Positions 1 to 10,458 of a DNA stretch of 60,517 nucleotides are shown in pieces. Position 1 is the stretch's first letter; each line of letters begins with the position of its first letter. Below the pieces are notes generated by a model that was not told the origin of the DNA, ran no database searches, and saw nothing but the letters and a program-made list of their open reading frames with translations. The stretch is from Candidatus Allofournierella merdipullorum (GTDB taxonomy: Bacteria > Bacillota > Clostridia > Oscillospirales > Ruminococcaceae): assembly GCA_019116345.1 (NCBI GenBank), contig DXBV01000013.1:1-60517 (forward strand), read 5' to 3'. The position numbers were made by a program, and so were the translations under genes.

Positions 1-2880
1 GTCACCCTCTGGGTGGACGGCGTGCGCCGCGCCAAGGAGACGGTGCGCAACCAGCAGCGCCAGTACGAGACCGCCCAGGCGGACTACGACGGCCTTTGCG
101 CCGAGATCGAGGCCATCGACGCCGAGACCGAACAGGTCCAGGCGGAGATGCAGCGGCTGATGGTGGAGGTGGAGCGGTGCAACGCCGCCATCCGCGCCAT
201 CACCGAGGAGCAGGCGGGCAGCGACAGCCGTCTGGCCGTTCTGCAGAACGACATCGACCACAACAACGCCAGCATCGCTTCTTTTAAAGAGGAGATCGAG
301 GCCGCGGGCGCGGGCAAGGAGGGCATCGCCGCCGAAATCGCCGGTCATCAGAAGGCCATCGAGGAGCTGGAAGCCAAAATGGCCGGGCTGGAGGCCGAAG
401 CCGCCCGCCGCGAGGAGCAGCTGGCGGTCATCCAGGCGGAGAACGCCGCCACCGGCGAGCGCCGGGGCGCTGTCACCGGCCTGCTGGCCCAGCTCACCGC
501 CCGCCAGACCGACGCCAAGGTGCGGGCCGCGGGCTGTGCCTCCAGCGCGGCGGCCGCCGCCGAGCGTCTGAACGCCATCGCCGCCGAAAAGGAAAAGAGC
601 GCCGAGGCGCTGAAAAACCTTGAAGCCGAGCAGGCGGACACCGCGGCCTACCTGGCCACGGTGAACGACACCCTCGCCCGGCTGGAAAACGTGCAGAACG
701 GCCTGAAGATGAAGCTGGCCAGCCGCAAAAAGCAGCTGGACGAGGCGGACGCCGCCGAGCAGCAAATTACCCGCCAGCGGGAGGCCGCCGTGCAGCGCCT
801 GCAGGTGCTGGGCGATCTGGAACGCAACATGGACGGCTACCAGCAGAGCGTCAAGACCGTCATGCGCGCCGCCCAGAACCGCCGCCTGCGGGGCATCCTG
901 GGCACCGTGAGCGGCCTGCTCACCGTGCAGCCGGGCTACGAGCTGGCCATCGAGACGGCTCTGGGCTTTGCTTTGCAGAACATCGTGGTGGACGGCGAGG
1001 CCGCCGCCAAGGCCGCCATCGCCTTTTTGCGGGACGAGAAGGCCGGCCGCGCCACCTTCCTGCCCCTCGATACCATTAAAGGAACCCGCATGGATTCCTC
1101 CCGCCTTTCCGGCAGCGCCCGGGTAGCGGCGGATTTGGTGAAGTGCGACGCCAGATACGACAACATCGTGGCCAATCTTTTGGGCCGCATCATCGTGGTG
1201 GACGAGATCAACGAGGCCTCCCGCGTGGCCCGCAGCCTGGACTGGCGCAACCGTGTGGTCACGGTGGACGGCCAGGTCATCAACGCCGGCGGTTCCTTCA
1301 CCGGCGGCTCCACCAGCCGTTCGGCGGGCCTGTTCAGCCGCCGCCAGGAGATGGAAGACCTGAAAAAGAAGGTGGCGGACCTGGAGAAAAAGCAGGACGC
1401 CGCCGCCGAAGCCACCGACAAGTGGAAGGCGGAGGTGGACGCGCTGAACGCCCAGCTCACCGCCGCCTCCAGTGAGGCCATCACCGCCGGGGGCGATAAA
1501 ATTCGCGCCGAGGCCGAGGCCCGCCGCATCGAGGCGGCCCTCAGCCAGGCGAAAGCCGCCGCCGAGCTCTCCGCCGCCGAGGCGGACAGCCTCGCCGCCC
1601 AGAGGGCAAAGGATGAGGCCGAAGGGCAGGCTGCCGCCGTCGAGCAGGAAAAGCTGGCCGGGGAAATTGCGGCTCTGGAAAAAGAGCTGGCGGAACTGGC
1701 CGGCAGCGACGACAGCTTTTTGGCCACCCGTGCCCGCCTCTCCGATGAACTTTCCGCCGTGCGCATGCAGCGGCTGGAGGCCGGCAAGGACAAGGACCTC
1801 CACGCGGCGGCCATCGAAACGCTGGCCGGCCGCTCCGGCGAGAGCGAGGAGCGGGACAGAGCCCTGCGGGCCAACATCGCCCGCCTCGAGGCCCTGAACG
1901 CCGAGAACGAGAAAAAGATGGCCGCGGTGCGCCTGCAGAAAGAGGAGGCCGCCGGCCGCATCGAGGAGCAGGAGGCGAAGATCGCCGCCGCCAGCGCCCG
2001 CCGCATGGAAAAGGAGGGCGAGGTCAACCAGAAGACCCAGAAGGTGCGCGCCATCACCGACCAGCGGGAAAAGATGAGCCAGGAGATGGCCCGCCTTGCC
2101 GAGCGCAAAGCCGCCGCCGAGGTGGAGTACGACCAGACCATCGCGAAACTCTGGGAGGAGTACCAGCTCACCATGACCGACGCCCAGGCCCTCTGCGTGG
2201 AGTTCGACTCGGTCACCGACCTGCGCCGCCAGGTAGGCGAGGTGCGGGGCAAGATACGCGCTCTCGGCAACGTGAACGTGTCCGCCATCGAGGAATACAA
2301 AGAGGTCAGCACCCGCTATGAGACCCTGCGGGATCAGGTGCGGGACGTGGAAAAGAGCAAGGCCGAGCTGACGCGGATGATCGGCGAACTCTCCGGCGAG
2401 ATGAAGACCATCTTCACCGAGAGCTTTGCCCAGATCAACGGCCACTTCGGGCGCATCTTCAACGCCCTGTTCGGCGGCGGCTCCGCCAGCCTGTCTCTGG
2501 CCGACCCGGAGAACGTGCTGGAAAGCGGCATCGACATCCAGGTGGCCCCTCCGGGCAAGGTCATCAAGAACCTGTCGGCCCTGTCGGGCGGCGAGCAGGC
2601 GCTGGTGGCCATCAGCATCTACTTCGCCATTCTGGCGGTGAACCCCGCGCCTTTCTGCATCCTGGACGAGATCGAGGCCGCGCTGGACGACGTGAACGTG
2701 GTGCGCTACGCCCAGTACCTCCAGCGCATCTGCGACGCCACCCAGTTCATCGTCATCACCCACCGCCGCGGCACCATGGAGGCCGCCGACGTGCTCTACG
2801 GCGTCACCATGCAGGAGGACGGCGTGTCCAAGCTGCTGCGCCTTGACCTGGATCAGGTGGACGCTTCGCTGGTGAGCTGA
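1..2880 (+). CDS. smc: Chromosome segregation ATPase SMC (5' partial)
   Basis: Structural maintenance of chromosomes protein, which condenses and segregates the nucleoid with ScpA/ScpB. The frame is open at the left edge, so the N-terminal head with Walker A is outside the window; about 959 residues remain of a family length near 1180. Visible in order: coiled coil rich in A/E/K/R, a globular hinge at about residues 285-430 with glycine-rich turns, a second coiled coil, then the C-terminal head with the ABC signature LSGGEQ near residue 861 and Walker B FCILDEIEAALDD near 885. ftsY follows about 110 bp downstream, the usual smc-ftsY order of Firmicutes. Identity is firm; only the true start cannot be seen. 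Confidence 0.97.
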   Translation, partial: VTLWVDGVRRAKETVRNQQRQYETAQADYDGLCAEIEAIDAETEQVQAEMQRLMVEVERCNAAIRAITEEQAGSDSRLAVLQNDIDHNNASIASFKEEIEAAGAGKEGIAAEIAGHQKAIEELEAKMAGLEAEAARREEQLAVIQAENAATGERRGAVTGLLAQLTARQTDAKVRAAGCASSAAAAAERLNAIAAEKEKSAEALKNLEAEQADTAAYLATVNDTLARLENVQNGLKMKLASRKKQLDEADAAEQQITRQREAAVQRLQVLGDLERNMDGYQQSVKTVMRAAQNRRLRGILGTVSGLLTVQPGYELAIETALGFALQNIVVDGEAAAKAAIAFLRDEKAGRATFLPLDTIKGTRMDSSRLSGSARVAADLVKCDARYDNIVANLLGRIIVVDEINEASRVARSLDWRNRVVTVDGQVINAGGSFTGGSTSRSAGLFSRRQEMEDLKKKVADLEKKQDAAAEATDKWKAEVDALNAQLTAASSEAITAGGDKIRAEAEARRIEAALSQAKAAAELSAAEADSLAAQRAKDEAEGQAAAVEQEKLAGEIAALEKELAELAGSDDSFLATRARLSDELSAVRMQRLEAGKDKDLHAAAIETLAGRSGESEERDRALRANIARLEALNAENEKKMAAVRLQKEEAAGRIEEQEAKIAAASARRMEKEGEVNQKTQKVRAITDQREKMSQEMARLAERKAAAEVEYDQTIAKLWEEYQLTMTDAQALCVEFDSVTDLRRQVGEVRGKIRALGNVNVSAIEEYKEVSTRYETLRDQVRDVEKSKAELTRMIGELSGEMKTIFTESFAQINGHFGRIFNALFGGGSASLSLADPENVLESGIDIQVAPPGKVIKNLSALSGGEQALVAISIYFAILAVNPAPFCILDEIEAALDDVNVVRYAQYLQRICDATQFIVITHRRGTMEAADVLYGVTMQEDGVSKLLRLDLDQVDASLVS

Positions 2881-2891
2881 CAAAGGTGAAA

Positions 2892-2923
2892 AAAGGCGGA
2901 TTTTTGCAACAATCGCCGCCTTT
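2892..2923 (+). terminator. Weak hairpin between smc and ftsY
   Basis: AAAGGCGG pairs with CCGCCTTT around a 16-nt loop just after the smc stop codon. Only a short T run follows, so it may attenuate rather than end transcription into ftsY. Confidence 0.35.
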
Positions 2924-2988
2924 GCACCGTATATACTTACAGTACGCCCCGCCCCCGGCGGGAACATCAGAAAACGAGGGAACAGACC

Positions 2989-3906
2989 ATGGGATTTTTC
3001 AGCCGCAGAGAGAAACTGGACGAGGGCCTTGCCAAGACCCGCAAGGGCTTTTTCGCCGGCATTCTGGACATGATGAACGCCGGCAGCATCGACGACTCCT
3101 TCTACGATGACCTGGAGGACCAGCTCATCCTGGCGGACGCGGGCGCCGACGAGGCCGACCGGCTGGTGACCGCTCTGCGGGAGCGGGTGCGCCATGAGCA
3201 CATCAAGAACGCCGCCGACGCGATGGCCGCCCTCAAGGCCATCATCGTGGAGGAACTGAAAGCCGACAACGAGATGGACCTCTCCGGCCATCCGGCGGTC
3301 ATCATGGTCATCGGCGTCAACGGCGTGGGCAAGACCACCAGCATCGCAAAGCTGGCTCGGCTCTACAAGGCCCAGGGCAAGAGCGTGCTGCTGGCCGCCG
3401 GCGACACCTTCCGCGCCGCCGCCGCCGAGCAGCTCACCATCTGGGCCGACCGGGTGGGCGTGCCGGTCATCCGCCACGGCGAAGGGGCCGACCCCGCCGC
3501 CGTTGTGTTCGATGCGGTGCAGTCTGCCGCCGCCAAAGGGGTGGACCTGGTCATCTGCGACACCGCCGGCCGCCTGCACACCAAGCACAACCTGATGGCG
3601 GAGCTGGCGAAGATCCGCCGCAGCGTGGAAAAAGCCTGCCCCACCGCCAGCGTGGAGACCCTGCTGGTGCTGGACGCCATCACCGGCCAGAACGCCATCA
3701 GCCAGGCCTCCCAGTTCGTGGAGGCCGCCGGCGCCAGCGGCATCATCCTCACCAAGCTGGACGGCACCGCCAAGGGCGGTTCGGTCATCAGCGTCAAGCA
3801 GAAGCTGGGCCTGCCGGTGCGCTTTGTGGGCGTGGGCGAGGGCATGGACGATCTGATGGAGTTTTCCGCCGAGGACTTCGCCGAAGCCCTCTTCGCGGAG
3901 CACTGA
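2989..3906 (+). CDS. ftsY: Signal recognition particle receptor FtsY
   Basis: SRP receptor GTPase that docks ribosome-nascent-chain-SRP complexes at the membrane for co-translational insertion. The 305-residue protein has a short N-terminal A region and a full NG domain: P-loop [15 protein letters not shown] near residue 108, DTAGRLH near 190 and [10 protein letters not shown] near 252. The compact length is typical of Gram-positive FtsY. The ATG follows a weak GAGGG; rdgB begins 14 bp after the stop, so the two are probably co-transcribed. Confidence 0.96.
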   Translation: MGFFSRREKLDEGLAKTRKGFFAGILDMMNAGSIDDSFYDDLEDQLILADAGADEADRLVTALRERVRHEHIKNAADAMAALKAIIVEELKADNEMDLSGHPAVIMVIGVNGVGKTTSIAKLARLYKAQGKSVLLAAGDTFRAAAAEQLTIWADRVGVPVIRHGEGADPAAVVFDAVQSAAAKGVDLVICDTAGRLHTKHNLMAELAKIRRSVEKACPTASVETLLVLDAITGQNAISQASQFVEAAGASGIILTKLDGTAKGGSVISVKQKLGLPVRFVGVGEGMDDLMEFSAEDFAEALFAEH

Positions 3907-3920
3907 AAAGGAGAAACAGC

Positions 3921-4652
3921 ATGCTCATCTGCGCCGCCACCGGCAACGCCGGAAAACTGAAAGAGATCCGCCGCATCCTGGAGGCTCAGGGCCACACGGT
4001 CAAAAGCCAGAAGGAACTGGGCATCACCCTGGAGCCGGAGGAGACCGGCACCACCTTTGCCGAAAACGCCCTCATCAAGGCCAGGGCCATCTGCGAGGCC
4101 GCCGGCCTGCCCACCCTGGCCGATGACTCCGGCCTTGCGGTGGACGCCTTAAACGGCGAGCCGGGGGTCTATTCCGCCCGCTACTGTGGCCGCCACGGCG
4201 ACGACGAGGCCAACAACGACAAACTCCTGGCCGCCCTTTCCGGCGTGGAGGCGAGCCGCCGCACGGCGAAGTTCGTCAGCGCGGTGTGCTTCTACCTGCC
4301 CGGCGGCCGCCAGCTGACGGTGCTGGGCGAGTGCCCGGGCCGGGTGGGCTTTGAGCGGGCCGGCCAAAACGGCTTCGGCTACGACCCGCTGTTCATCCCC
4401 GACGAGGTGGGTCTGCCGGGGGGCGGCAAGGCTCCCAACGCCGAGGGCCGCAGCTACGCCCAGCTGGAAGACTGGGAGAAGGACGCCATCAGCCACCGGG
4501 GCGTGGCCATGGCCAAACTGGACAGAGAACTGCCCGCCTTCCTGGCGGCGGGGGAGGGCGCAGGCGCGCCCATCACCGCCATCGAGGACAGTCTGGGCTT
4601 TGAGCGCAACGAAAAGCGGGACGGCGACCGCCTCACCCGCGCGCTGCGCTGA
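3921..4652 (+). CDS. rdgB: XTP/dITP (non-canonical purine NTP) pyrophosphatase
   Basis: House-cleaning nucleotidase of the HAM1/RdgB family that hydrolyses XTP, dITP and ITP to the monophosphates and keeps deaminated purines out of nucleic acid. Family signatures are present: ATGNAGK near the N-terminus, [32 protein letters not shown], and the SHRG motif near residue 194. The protein has 243 residues, about 40 more than usual; the surplus is a polar, charged C-terminal tail after the conserved [10 protein letters not shown] helix. An AAGGAG ribosome site lies just upstream of the ATG. It sits in a housekeeping operon with yhbY and nadD. Confidence 0.93.
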   Translation: MLICAATGNAGKLKEIRRILEAQGHTVKSQKELGITLEPEETGTTFAENALIKARAICEAAGLPTLADDSGLAVDALNGEPGVYSARYCGRHGDDEANNDKLLAALSGVEASRRTAKFVSAVCFYLPGGRQLTVLGECPGRVGFERAGQNGFGYDPLFIPDEVGLPGGGKAPNAEGRSYAQLEDWEKDAISHRGVAMAKLDRELPAFLAAGEGAGAPITAIEDSLGFERNEKRDGDRLTRALR

Positions 4653-4680
4653 ACACAAAACAACTACGGAGGATTATTCT

Positions 4681-4977
4681 ATGCTCACGAGCAAACAGCG
4701 CGCCGCGCTGCGCAAGGCCGCCAACGGCCTGGACCCGGTGTTTCAGGTGGGCAAGGGCGAGATCGACGAGACCCTCATCAAGTCCACCGCCGACTGCCTG
4801 GCCGCCCGGGAACTCATCAAGATGAAGGTGCTGGAGACCAGCGTCTACTCCGCCCGCGAGGCCGCCGAGCTGCTGGCCGAAAAGACCGGCGCCGAGGTGG
4901 TGCAGGTCATCGGCTCCAAGTTCGTGCTCTTTTTGAAAAAGAAAAAGGAGAGCCGTTTCGACGACCTTTTGAAGTAA
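4681..4977 (+). CDS. yhbY: Ribosome assembly RNA-binding protein YhbY (CRM domain)
   Basis: Small CRM-domain protein (98 aa) that binds pre-50S ribosomal particles. It starts MLTSKQRAALRKAAN and carries the family pattern of an early GLDPVFQVGKGEI loop followed by a basic end, FLKKKKE. The start is set by GGAGG about 8 nt upstream. It lies between rdgB and nadD, an arrangement common in Clostridia, and 18 bp before nadD, so it should be on the same transcript. Confidence 0.93.
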   Translation: MLTSKQRAALRKAANGLDPVFQVGKGEIDETLIKSTADCLAARELIKMKVLETSVYSAREAAELLAEKTGAEVVQVIGSKFVLFLKKKKESRFDDLLK

Positions 4978-4995
4978 CGGAGGAAGGTGCGCGCC

Positions 4996-5616
4996 ATGAA
5001 CGGCGAAAAGCGCGGCCCGCTGGCGGAAGGGGAAAGGGTGCTGCTCTTCGGCGGCACCTTCGACCCGCCCCACAACGGCCACATCCATTTTCTCAAAAGC
5101 GCCATCGAGGCGGCAAAGCCCGCGCGGGTGGTGGTGATGCCCTCCTGCATCCCGCCTCACAAAGCGGCCAGCGCCACCCCGGCGGCGCTGCGCCTTGCCA
5201 TGTGCGAGTGCTTTAAACCCCTGTTCCCGGTGCTGGAAGTCAGCGACTGGGAGATACGCCAGGGCGGCAAAAGCTACACCATCGACACGGTGAAGATGCT
5301 GGAACAAAAATACCCCGGCGCGTGGGTGTACCTGTGCGTGGGCAGCGACATGCTCACCACCTTCACCGAATGGCGCAACTGGCAGGAGCTGCTGCGCCGC
5401 ACGGTGCTGGTGGCCCAGAGCCGCGAGACGGGGGACATGCCCGCCCTGCGGGCCGCCGCCCGTGCCCTTGAGGCCGAGGGCGGGAAAGTCCTCTTTACCG
5501 ACTCTCCCGCGCTGCCTCTGGCCTCCACCGACCTGCGGGCCCACCGGCGGGACCTGTCCGAGGTGCCCGAAGCGACCCGGCGGGTGATCGAAGAAAACCA
5601 TCTCTATGAAAGGTGA
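4996..5616 (+). CDS. nadD: Nicotinate-nucleotide adenylyltransferase
   Basis: Catalyses NaMN + ATP to deamido-NAD, a step shared by de novo and salvage NAD synthesis. The nucleotidyltransferase signature GGTFDPPHNGH lies near residue 17, SYTIDTVKML near 92 and the C-terminal LASTDLR motif (usually ISST/ISAT-x-IR) near 175. The ATG at 4996 is preferred over an in-frame GTG at 4987, which lies only 3 nt from the GGAGG. The product is about 206 aa. yqeK follows at once, the usual nadD-yqeK pair. Confidence 0.95.
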   Translation: MNGEKRGPLAEGERVLLFGGTFDPPHNGHIHFLKSAIEAAKPARVVVMPSCIPPHKAASATPAALRLAMCECFKPLFPVLEVSDWEIRQGGKSYTIDTVKMLEQKYPGAWVYLCVGSDMLTTFTEWRNWQELLRRTVLVAQSRETGDMPALRAAARALEAEGGKVLFTDSPALPLASTDLRAHRRDLSEVPEATRRVIEENHLYER

Positions 5617-5623
5617 CAACAAC

Positions 5624-6196
5624 ATGACCTGCGGCGAAGCCGAAAAAATGGTGGAAAAGGCGCTTTCCAAAAAGCGCTTTACCCACACCGTCAATGTCAG
5701 GGACAAGGCGGTGGAACTGGCGACCCTCTACGGCGCAAGCGAGGAAAAGGCGGCGCTGGCCGCCCTTTTGCACGACGCGGCCAAAGAGCTGCCGAAAGAG
5801 GAATTATTGCAGATCCTGCGGGAAAATGCTATAATAGCGGGTGACGCTGAAAACAGCCCGCCCCCGGTGTGGCACGGCGTCTGCGCGGCCATCCTGGCCC
5901 AGACCCGCTGGGGTGTGGAGGACAGGGAAGTGCTGGACGCCATCCGGTGTCACACCACCGGCCGGCCCGGCATGACCAAACTGGATAAGATCATCTTTTT
6001 GAGCGACATGATCAGCGCCGAGCGCGACTACCCCGAGGTGGAGGAGCTGCGCCGGCTTTCCCTGCAGGACCTGGACACGGCGGTGGCCACGGCCCTGCGC
6101 TACAATGTGGAGTGGATGGAAGCTTGCGGCAAAACCATCGACCCGATCACAAGGCGGGCGCTGGACGACATGGAACGTATCGTCAGCGCCCGGTAA
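5624..6196 (+). CDS. yqeK: HD-domain bis(5'-nucleosyl)-tetraphosphatase YqeK
   Basis: Members of the YqeK family hydrolyse Ap4A symmetrically to ADP. The 190-residue protein shows the HD metal-binding motif LLHDAAKE near residue 48, an upstream RFTHTVNV histidine and the later IRCHTTGRPGM histidine segment. The ATG at 5624 has a GAAAGGTGA ribosome site. An in-frame ATG at 5606 overlaps the end of nadD and is a less likely start. Neighbours nadD, the LCP gene and rsfS form the usual Firmicutes cluster. Confidence 0.93.
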   Translation: MTCGEAEKMVEKALSKKRFTHTVNVRDKAVELATLYGASEEKAALAALLHDAAKELPKEELLQILRENAIIAGDAENSPPPVWHGVCAAILAQTRWGVEDREVLDAIRCHTTGRPGMTKLDKIIFLSDMISAERDYPEVEELRRLSLQDLDTAVATALRYNVEWMEACGKTIDPITRRALDDMERIVSAR

Positions 6197-6212
6197 AACG
6201 GAGGTTTGCCCC

Positions 6213-7520
6213 ATGAACGATCCCAAGCAGCACAGAAAGCTCAACACTTCTTCCGCGTCCCACGGCGCGTCGGGCGCGTCCCGCAGCAGCGCCGGTTCTT
6301 CCACCGGCCGCAAGATCAACCGCAGCGGCGCGTCCGCCGCTTCTTCCTACGGCCCGGCGCGCACCACCTATCACGCGCCCTCTTCCGCGCCCAGCCGGCC
6401 CGCGGCCTCCCGCCCGGCGGCCCGGCCCGCTTCCGCCGGCCACACTGCCCACAGCCCGGCCCCCCGCCGGCGCAAAAAAAAGGGCAGCGCGCTGAAAACC
6501 GTGCTCATCAGCCTGTGCTGCTTCTTCGGCGTGCTGGCCGTGGGCCTCTTCGGCGTCTACCAGTGGGTGGTTCATTCCATCAGCCCCGAGGGCGGCGCCC
6601 CCACCATCAACGAGATCATCAACACCCCCAGCGAGTATAAGGGGGACGTGGTGAACGTGCTGGTGTGCGGCATCGACTACGAGGAGGGCCGCGCCTACAG
6701 CGGCGACGGCTCCAACGACGGCATGACCGACATGATCATGTATGTCAACTTTGATGTGGCCAACCACAAGATCAATATGCTCCAGATCCCCCGGGACACC
6801 TACCCCGGCGAGGAATACAAGCACGGCAACACCGGCAAGATCAACGCCGTTGCCCTGTACAACGACGGCATCGGCAGTCTGATGGAGCTCATCCACGAGC
6901 AGTACAAACTGCCGGTGGACTACTACGTCACCATCGATATGCAGAGCCTGAAAGAGATCGTGGATCTCTTCGGCGGCATTGAGGTCTACATCCCCAAGGA
7001 CATCTCCTTTAAGGGCAGCACCCTGGAGCAGGGCTACCGCAATCTGAACGGCGAGGCCGCCGAGTTCTTCGTGCGCAACCGCAACTACGCCCAGGCGGAC
7101 ATCGCCCGGCTGGATATGCAGCGCTACTTCTACCAGGGCCTCTTCGCCCGCATCCGCACCGCCACCGTGTGGGATCTGGCCAAGCTGGCCCCGGTGGCCC
7201 TCAAGTATGTGGAGACCAACATCCCCATGGACGAGCTCATCAGCATGGGCGTGAGCTTTTTGCAGGTGGACAGCGCCAACATCATGATGTGCAAACTGCC
7301 CACCTATTCGGCGGCTCAGCGCTACAACGACCAGTCCCATCTGATCTGTGACGTGGCCAAGACCACCGACCTGCTGAACCAGTACTTCCGCACCTACGGC
7401 GGCCCGGTGGACCAGCTGGATGTGCCCACCCTGGCCACCACGGGCGAGTCCACCGACCCCAACGTGCAGTACATGGGCCAGCTGGACACCGAAGCCGAGG
7501 CCGGTCAGGCCGCCGGCTGA
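6213..7520 (+). CDS. LytR-CpsA-Psr (LCP) family wall polymer ligase
   Basis: LCP proteins attach teichoic acids or capsular polysaccharides from an undecaprenyl-PP carrier to peptidoglycan outside the membrane. The 435-aa product has a long Ser/Ala/Pro/Arg-rich cytoplasmic tail (about 90 residues), a basic RRRKKK stretch, one membrane segment (about 94-118) and an extracellular LCP domain. Visible in the domain are NDGMTDMIMYV (D-x-M/S-D), LQIPRDTYP and the RNRNYAQADIARLDMQR arginine block. The ATG at 6213 follows GGAGG. It could act on the polysaccharide made by the 30.4-37.9 kb locus, but that is inference. Confidence 0.93.
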   Translation: MNDPKQHRKLNTSSASHGASGASRSSAGSSTGRKINRSGASAASSYGPARTTYHAPSSAPSRPAASRPAARPASAGHTAHSPAPRRRKKKGSALKTVLISLCCFFGVLAVGLFGVYQWVVHSISPEGGAPTINEIINTPSEYKGDVVNVLVCGIDYEEGRAYSGDGSNDGMTDMIMYVNFDVANHKINMLQIPRDTYPGEEYKHGNTGKINAVALYNDGIGSLMELIHEQYKLPVDYYVTIDMQSLKEIVDLFGGIEVYIPKDISFKGSTLEQGYRNLNGEAAEFFVRNRNYAQADIARLDMQRYFYQGLFARIRTATVWDLAKLAPVALKYVETNIPMDELISMGVSFLQVDSANIMMCKLPTYSAAQRYNDQSHLICDVAKTTDLLNQYFRTYGGPVDQLDVPTLATTGESTDPNVQYMGQLDTEAEAGQAAG

Positions 7521-7569
7521 TACCCATCACCAACAACAGCCGGCCCGGGGCCGGCGAAAGGAGAACCCA

Positions 7570-7938
7570 ATGGAAAGTTTGCAGCTTGCCACCGCCATCG
7601 CCAAGGTGCTGGACAAGAAAAAAGCCTCTGACGTGAAGGTGCTCAAAGTGCGGGACCTCACCGTCCTCACCGATTACTTCGTCATCGCCACCGGTACTTC
7701 TTCCACCCATGTGAAGAGCCTGGCCGAGGAAGTGGAGTTCCAGCTGGGCGAGCAGGGCGTAAAGCCCCTGCGCACCGAGGGCTACGACTCCAAGAACTGG
7801 ATCCTGCTGGACTTTGGCACCGTCATCGTGCACGTGTTCTACCCCGAAGCCCGCAGCTTCTACGATCTGGAGCACCTGTGGGCCGACGCCGAGCCGGTGG
7901 ACGTGAAGTTCGAAGAGGACGAGACCGACGCGCAGTGA
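7570..7938 (+). CDS. rsfS: Ribosome silencing factor RsfS
   Basis: RsfS (Iojap/YbeB) binds L14 on the 50S subunit and blocks subunit joining when nutrients are low. The 122-aa protein matches family length and carries LTDYFVIATGTSSTHVKSLA, GYDSKNWILLDFG and VIVHVF motifs. An AAAGGAG ribosome site stands before the ATG. It lies between the LCP gene and leuS, a common arrangement (yqeK-lytR-rsfS-leuS). Confidence 0.95.
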   Translation: MESLQLATAIAKVLDKKKASDVKVLKVRDLTVLTDYFVIATGTSSTHVKSLAEEVEFQLGEQGVKPLRTEGYDSKNWILLDFGTVIVHVFYPEARSFYDLEHLWADAEPVDVKFEEDETDAQ

Positions 7939-7996
7939 ACCGGCAGCGCATCCCGCCGCCGTTTTGGAACAAATGAATTTCTGGAGTTGATGTCAG

Positions 7997-10411
7997 GTGA
8001 AATACGATTTCAAGGCCGTTGAGAGCAAGTGGCAGAAGATCTGGGCGGACGAAAAGACCTTCGCCGCAAAGATCGACCACTCGAAACCCAAGTTCTACGC
8101 CCTGGTGGAGTTCCCCTACCCCAGCGGCCAAGGCCTGCACGTGGGCCATCCCCGCAGCTACACCGCGCTGGACATCGTGGCCCGCAAAAAGCGCCTTTGC
8201 GGCTACAACGTGCTCTACCCCATGGGCTGGGACGCCTTCGGTCTGCCCACCGAGAACTTCGCCATGAAGAACCACATCCACCCGGAAGTGGTCACCAAGA
8301 ACAACGTGGCTCGGTTCAAGAGCCAGCTGCAGGCTCTGGGCCTGTCCTTCGACTGGGACCGGGAGATCAACACCACCGACCCCGAGTACTACAAGTGGAC
8401 CCAGTGGATCTTCCTGCAGCTGTATAAGCACGGCCTGGCCTACAAAAAGGAAATGAACGTCAACTGGTGCACCGGCTGCAAGGTGGTGCTGGCCAACGAG
8501 GAAGTGGTCAACGGCTGCTGCGAGCGCTGCGGCGGCGAAGTGGTCCACAAGGTCAAGAGCCAGTGGATGCTGAAGATCACCGCCTACGCCGACCGCCTCA
8601 TCGACGATCTGGACGGCCTGGACTTCATCGACCGCGTGGTCACCCAGCAGAAGAACTGGATCGGCCGCAGCCACGGCGCGGAGGTCACCTTCAAGACCAC
8701 CACCGGCGAGGATCTGGTGGTCTACACCACCCGCCCCGACACCCTCTTCGGCGCTACTTACATGGTGCTGGCCCCCGAGCACGCTCTGGTGAAGGAGTGG
8801 CTGGAGAACGGCACCATCACCAACGTCGAGGCCGTGCGCGCCTACCAGGCCGAGGCCACCCGCAAGAGCGACTTTGAGCGCACCGAGCTTGCCAAGGACA
8901 AGACCGGCGTGTGCCTGGAGGGCGTGAAGGGCGTCAACCCGGTGAACGACACCGAGATCCCCATCTTCATCTCCGACTACGTGCTGGCCACCTACGGCAC
9001 CGGCGCCATCATGGCGGTGCCCGCCCACGACACCCGCGACTACGCCTTCGCCAAGGCCTTTGACCTGCCCATCATCGAAGTGGTGGCCGGCGGCGACGTG
9101 GAGAAGGAAGCCTTCACCGACTGCGCCACCGGCGTGATGGTGAACAGCGGTTTCCTCACCGGCATGACTGTGGAAGAGGCTAAGAAGGCCATCACCGACT
9201 GGCTGGAAGAAAACGGCAAGGGCCACGCCAAGGTCAACTTCAAGCTGCGCGACTGGGTGTTCAGCCGCCAGCGCTACTGGGGCGAGCCCATCCCCATGGT
9301 GAACTGCCCCTGCTGCGGCTGGCAGCCCCTGCCTGAGAGCGAGCTGCCCCTGCGCCTGCCCGAGATCACCGACTTTGAGCCCGGCCCCGAGGGCGAGAGC
9401 CCCCTGGCCCGCCACACCGAGTGGGTGAACACCACCTGCCCGGGGTGCGGCGGCCCCGCCAAGCGGGAGACCGATACCATGCCCCAGTGGGCGGGTTCCA
9501 GCTGGTACTTCCTGCGCTATATGGACCCCCACTGCGACACCGCCCCCGTGAGCAAGGAGGCCGTGGAGTACTGGGGCCCGGTGGACTGGTACAACGGCGG
9601 CATGGAGCACACCACCCTGCACCTGCTGTACAGCCGCTTCTGGCACAAGTTCCTCTACGACATCGGCGTGGTGCCCACCAGCGAGCCCTACAAAAAGCGC
9701 ACCAGCCACGGCATGATCCTGGGCGAGAACGGCGAGAAGATGTCCAAGAGCCGCGGCAACGTCATCAACCCCGACGACGTGGTGGCCGAGTACGGCGCCG
9801 ACACCCTGCGCCTGTACGAGATGTTCATCGGCGACTTCGAGAAGGCCGCGCCCTGGTCTACCCAGTCCATCAAGGGCTGCAAGCGTTTCCTGGACCGCGT
9901 CTGGGGCCTGGCGGATCAGATCGTGCCCGGCGAGGGCTACCGTCCCGAGCTGGAGAGCGCCATCCACCGCACCATCAAGAAGGTGGGCGAGGACATCGAG
10001 GTGCTCAAGCACAACACCGCCATCGCGGCGATGATGAGCCTGGTGAACGATTTCTACGCCGCCGGCGGCGCCACCAAGGACGAGTTCGGCACTCTGCTGG
10101 TGCTGCTGAACCCCTTTGCGCCCCACATCACCGAGGAGCTGTGGCAGCACTGCGGCTTTGAGGGCCAGATCGCCCACGCCGCCTGGCCCGTTTACGACGA
10201 GGCCAAGTGCGTCGAGAGCACTGTGGAGGTGCTGGTGCAGCTGAACGGCAAGCCCAAGGCCCGGCTGAATCTGGCCGCCGGCCTGGACGCTGCCGCCACC
10301 CTGGCCGCCGTGAAGGCGGCCCCCGAGGTGGCTGCTCTGCTGGAAGGCAAGACCCTGGTGAAGGAGATCGCCGTGCCCGGCAAGCTGGTCAACCTGGTGG
10401 TAAAGGGTTAA
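7997..10411 (+). CDS. leuS: Leucyl-tRNA synthetase
   Basis: Class I aminoacyl-tRNA synthetase charging tRNA-Leu. The 804-aa protein has the HIGH-type motif HVGHPRSY near residue 48, zinc-binding cysteine pairs (CTGCK, CERCG near 160-180), a CP1 editing domain containing TTRPDTLFG, and KMSKSRGN near 580, then the anticodon-binding C-terminal region. The start is GTG at 7997; the nearby ATG is out of frame. No T-box fits in the 58-bp gap upstream, so expression probably comes from the upstream operon. Confidence 0.97.
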   Translation: MKYDFKAVESKWQKIWADEKTFAAKIDHSKPKFYALVEFPYPSGQGLHVGHPRSYTALDIVARKKRLCGYNVLYPMGWDAFGLPTENFAMKNHIHPEVVTKNNVARFKSQLQALGLSFDWDREINTTDPEYYKWTQWIFLQLYKHGLAYKKEMNVNWCTGCKVVLANEEVVNGCCERCGGEVVHKVKSQWMLKITAYADRLIDDLDGLDFIDRVVTQQKNWIGRSHGAEVTFKTTTGEDLVVYTTRPDTLFGATYMVLAPEHALVKEWLENGTITNVEAVRAYQAEATRKSDFERTELAKDKTGVCLEGVKGVNPVNDTEIPIFISDYVLATYGTGAIMAVPAHDTRDYAFAKAFDLPIIEVVAGGDVEKEAFTDCATGVMVNSGFLTGMTVEEAKKAITDWLEENGKGHAKVNFKLRDWVFSRQRYWGEPIPMVNCPCCGWQPLPESELPLRLPEITDFEPGPEGESPLARHTEWVNTTCPGCGGPAKRETDTMPQWAGSSWYFLRYMDPHCDTAPVSKEAVEYWGPVDWYNGGMEHTTLHLLYSRFWHKFLYDIGVVPTSEPYKKRTSHGMILGENGEKMSKSRGNVINPDDVVAEYGADTLRLYEMFIGDFEKAAPWSTQSIKGCKRFLDRVWGLADQIVPGEGYRPELESAIHRTIKKVGEDIEVLKHNTAIAAMMSLVNDFYAAGGATKDEFGTLLVLLNPFAPHITEELWQHCGFEGQIAHAAWPVYDEAKCVESTVEVLVQLNGKPKARLNLAAGLDAAATLAAVKAAPEVAALLEGKTLVKEIAVPGKLVNLVVKG

Positions 10412-10429
10412 AACTTTGTGAACAACTGC

Positions 10430-10455
10430 GAAATCCTCCTTTGAGGAGGAATTTC
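10430..10455 (+). terminator. Hairpin after leuS
   Basis: GAAATCCTCC pairs with GGAGGAATTTC around TTTGA just after the leuS stop codon. There is no T tract, so it is a pause site or mRNA 3' end rather than a full intrinsic terminator. Confidence 0.35.
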
Positions 10456-10458
10456 CGG

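Noticed and set aside
7939-7996. T-box upstream of leuS
   Set aside because: The gap is only 58 bp and has no GGTGG-ACCGCGG core.
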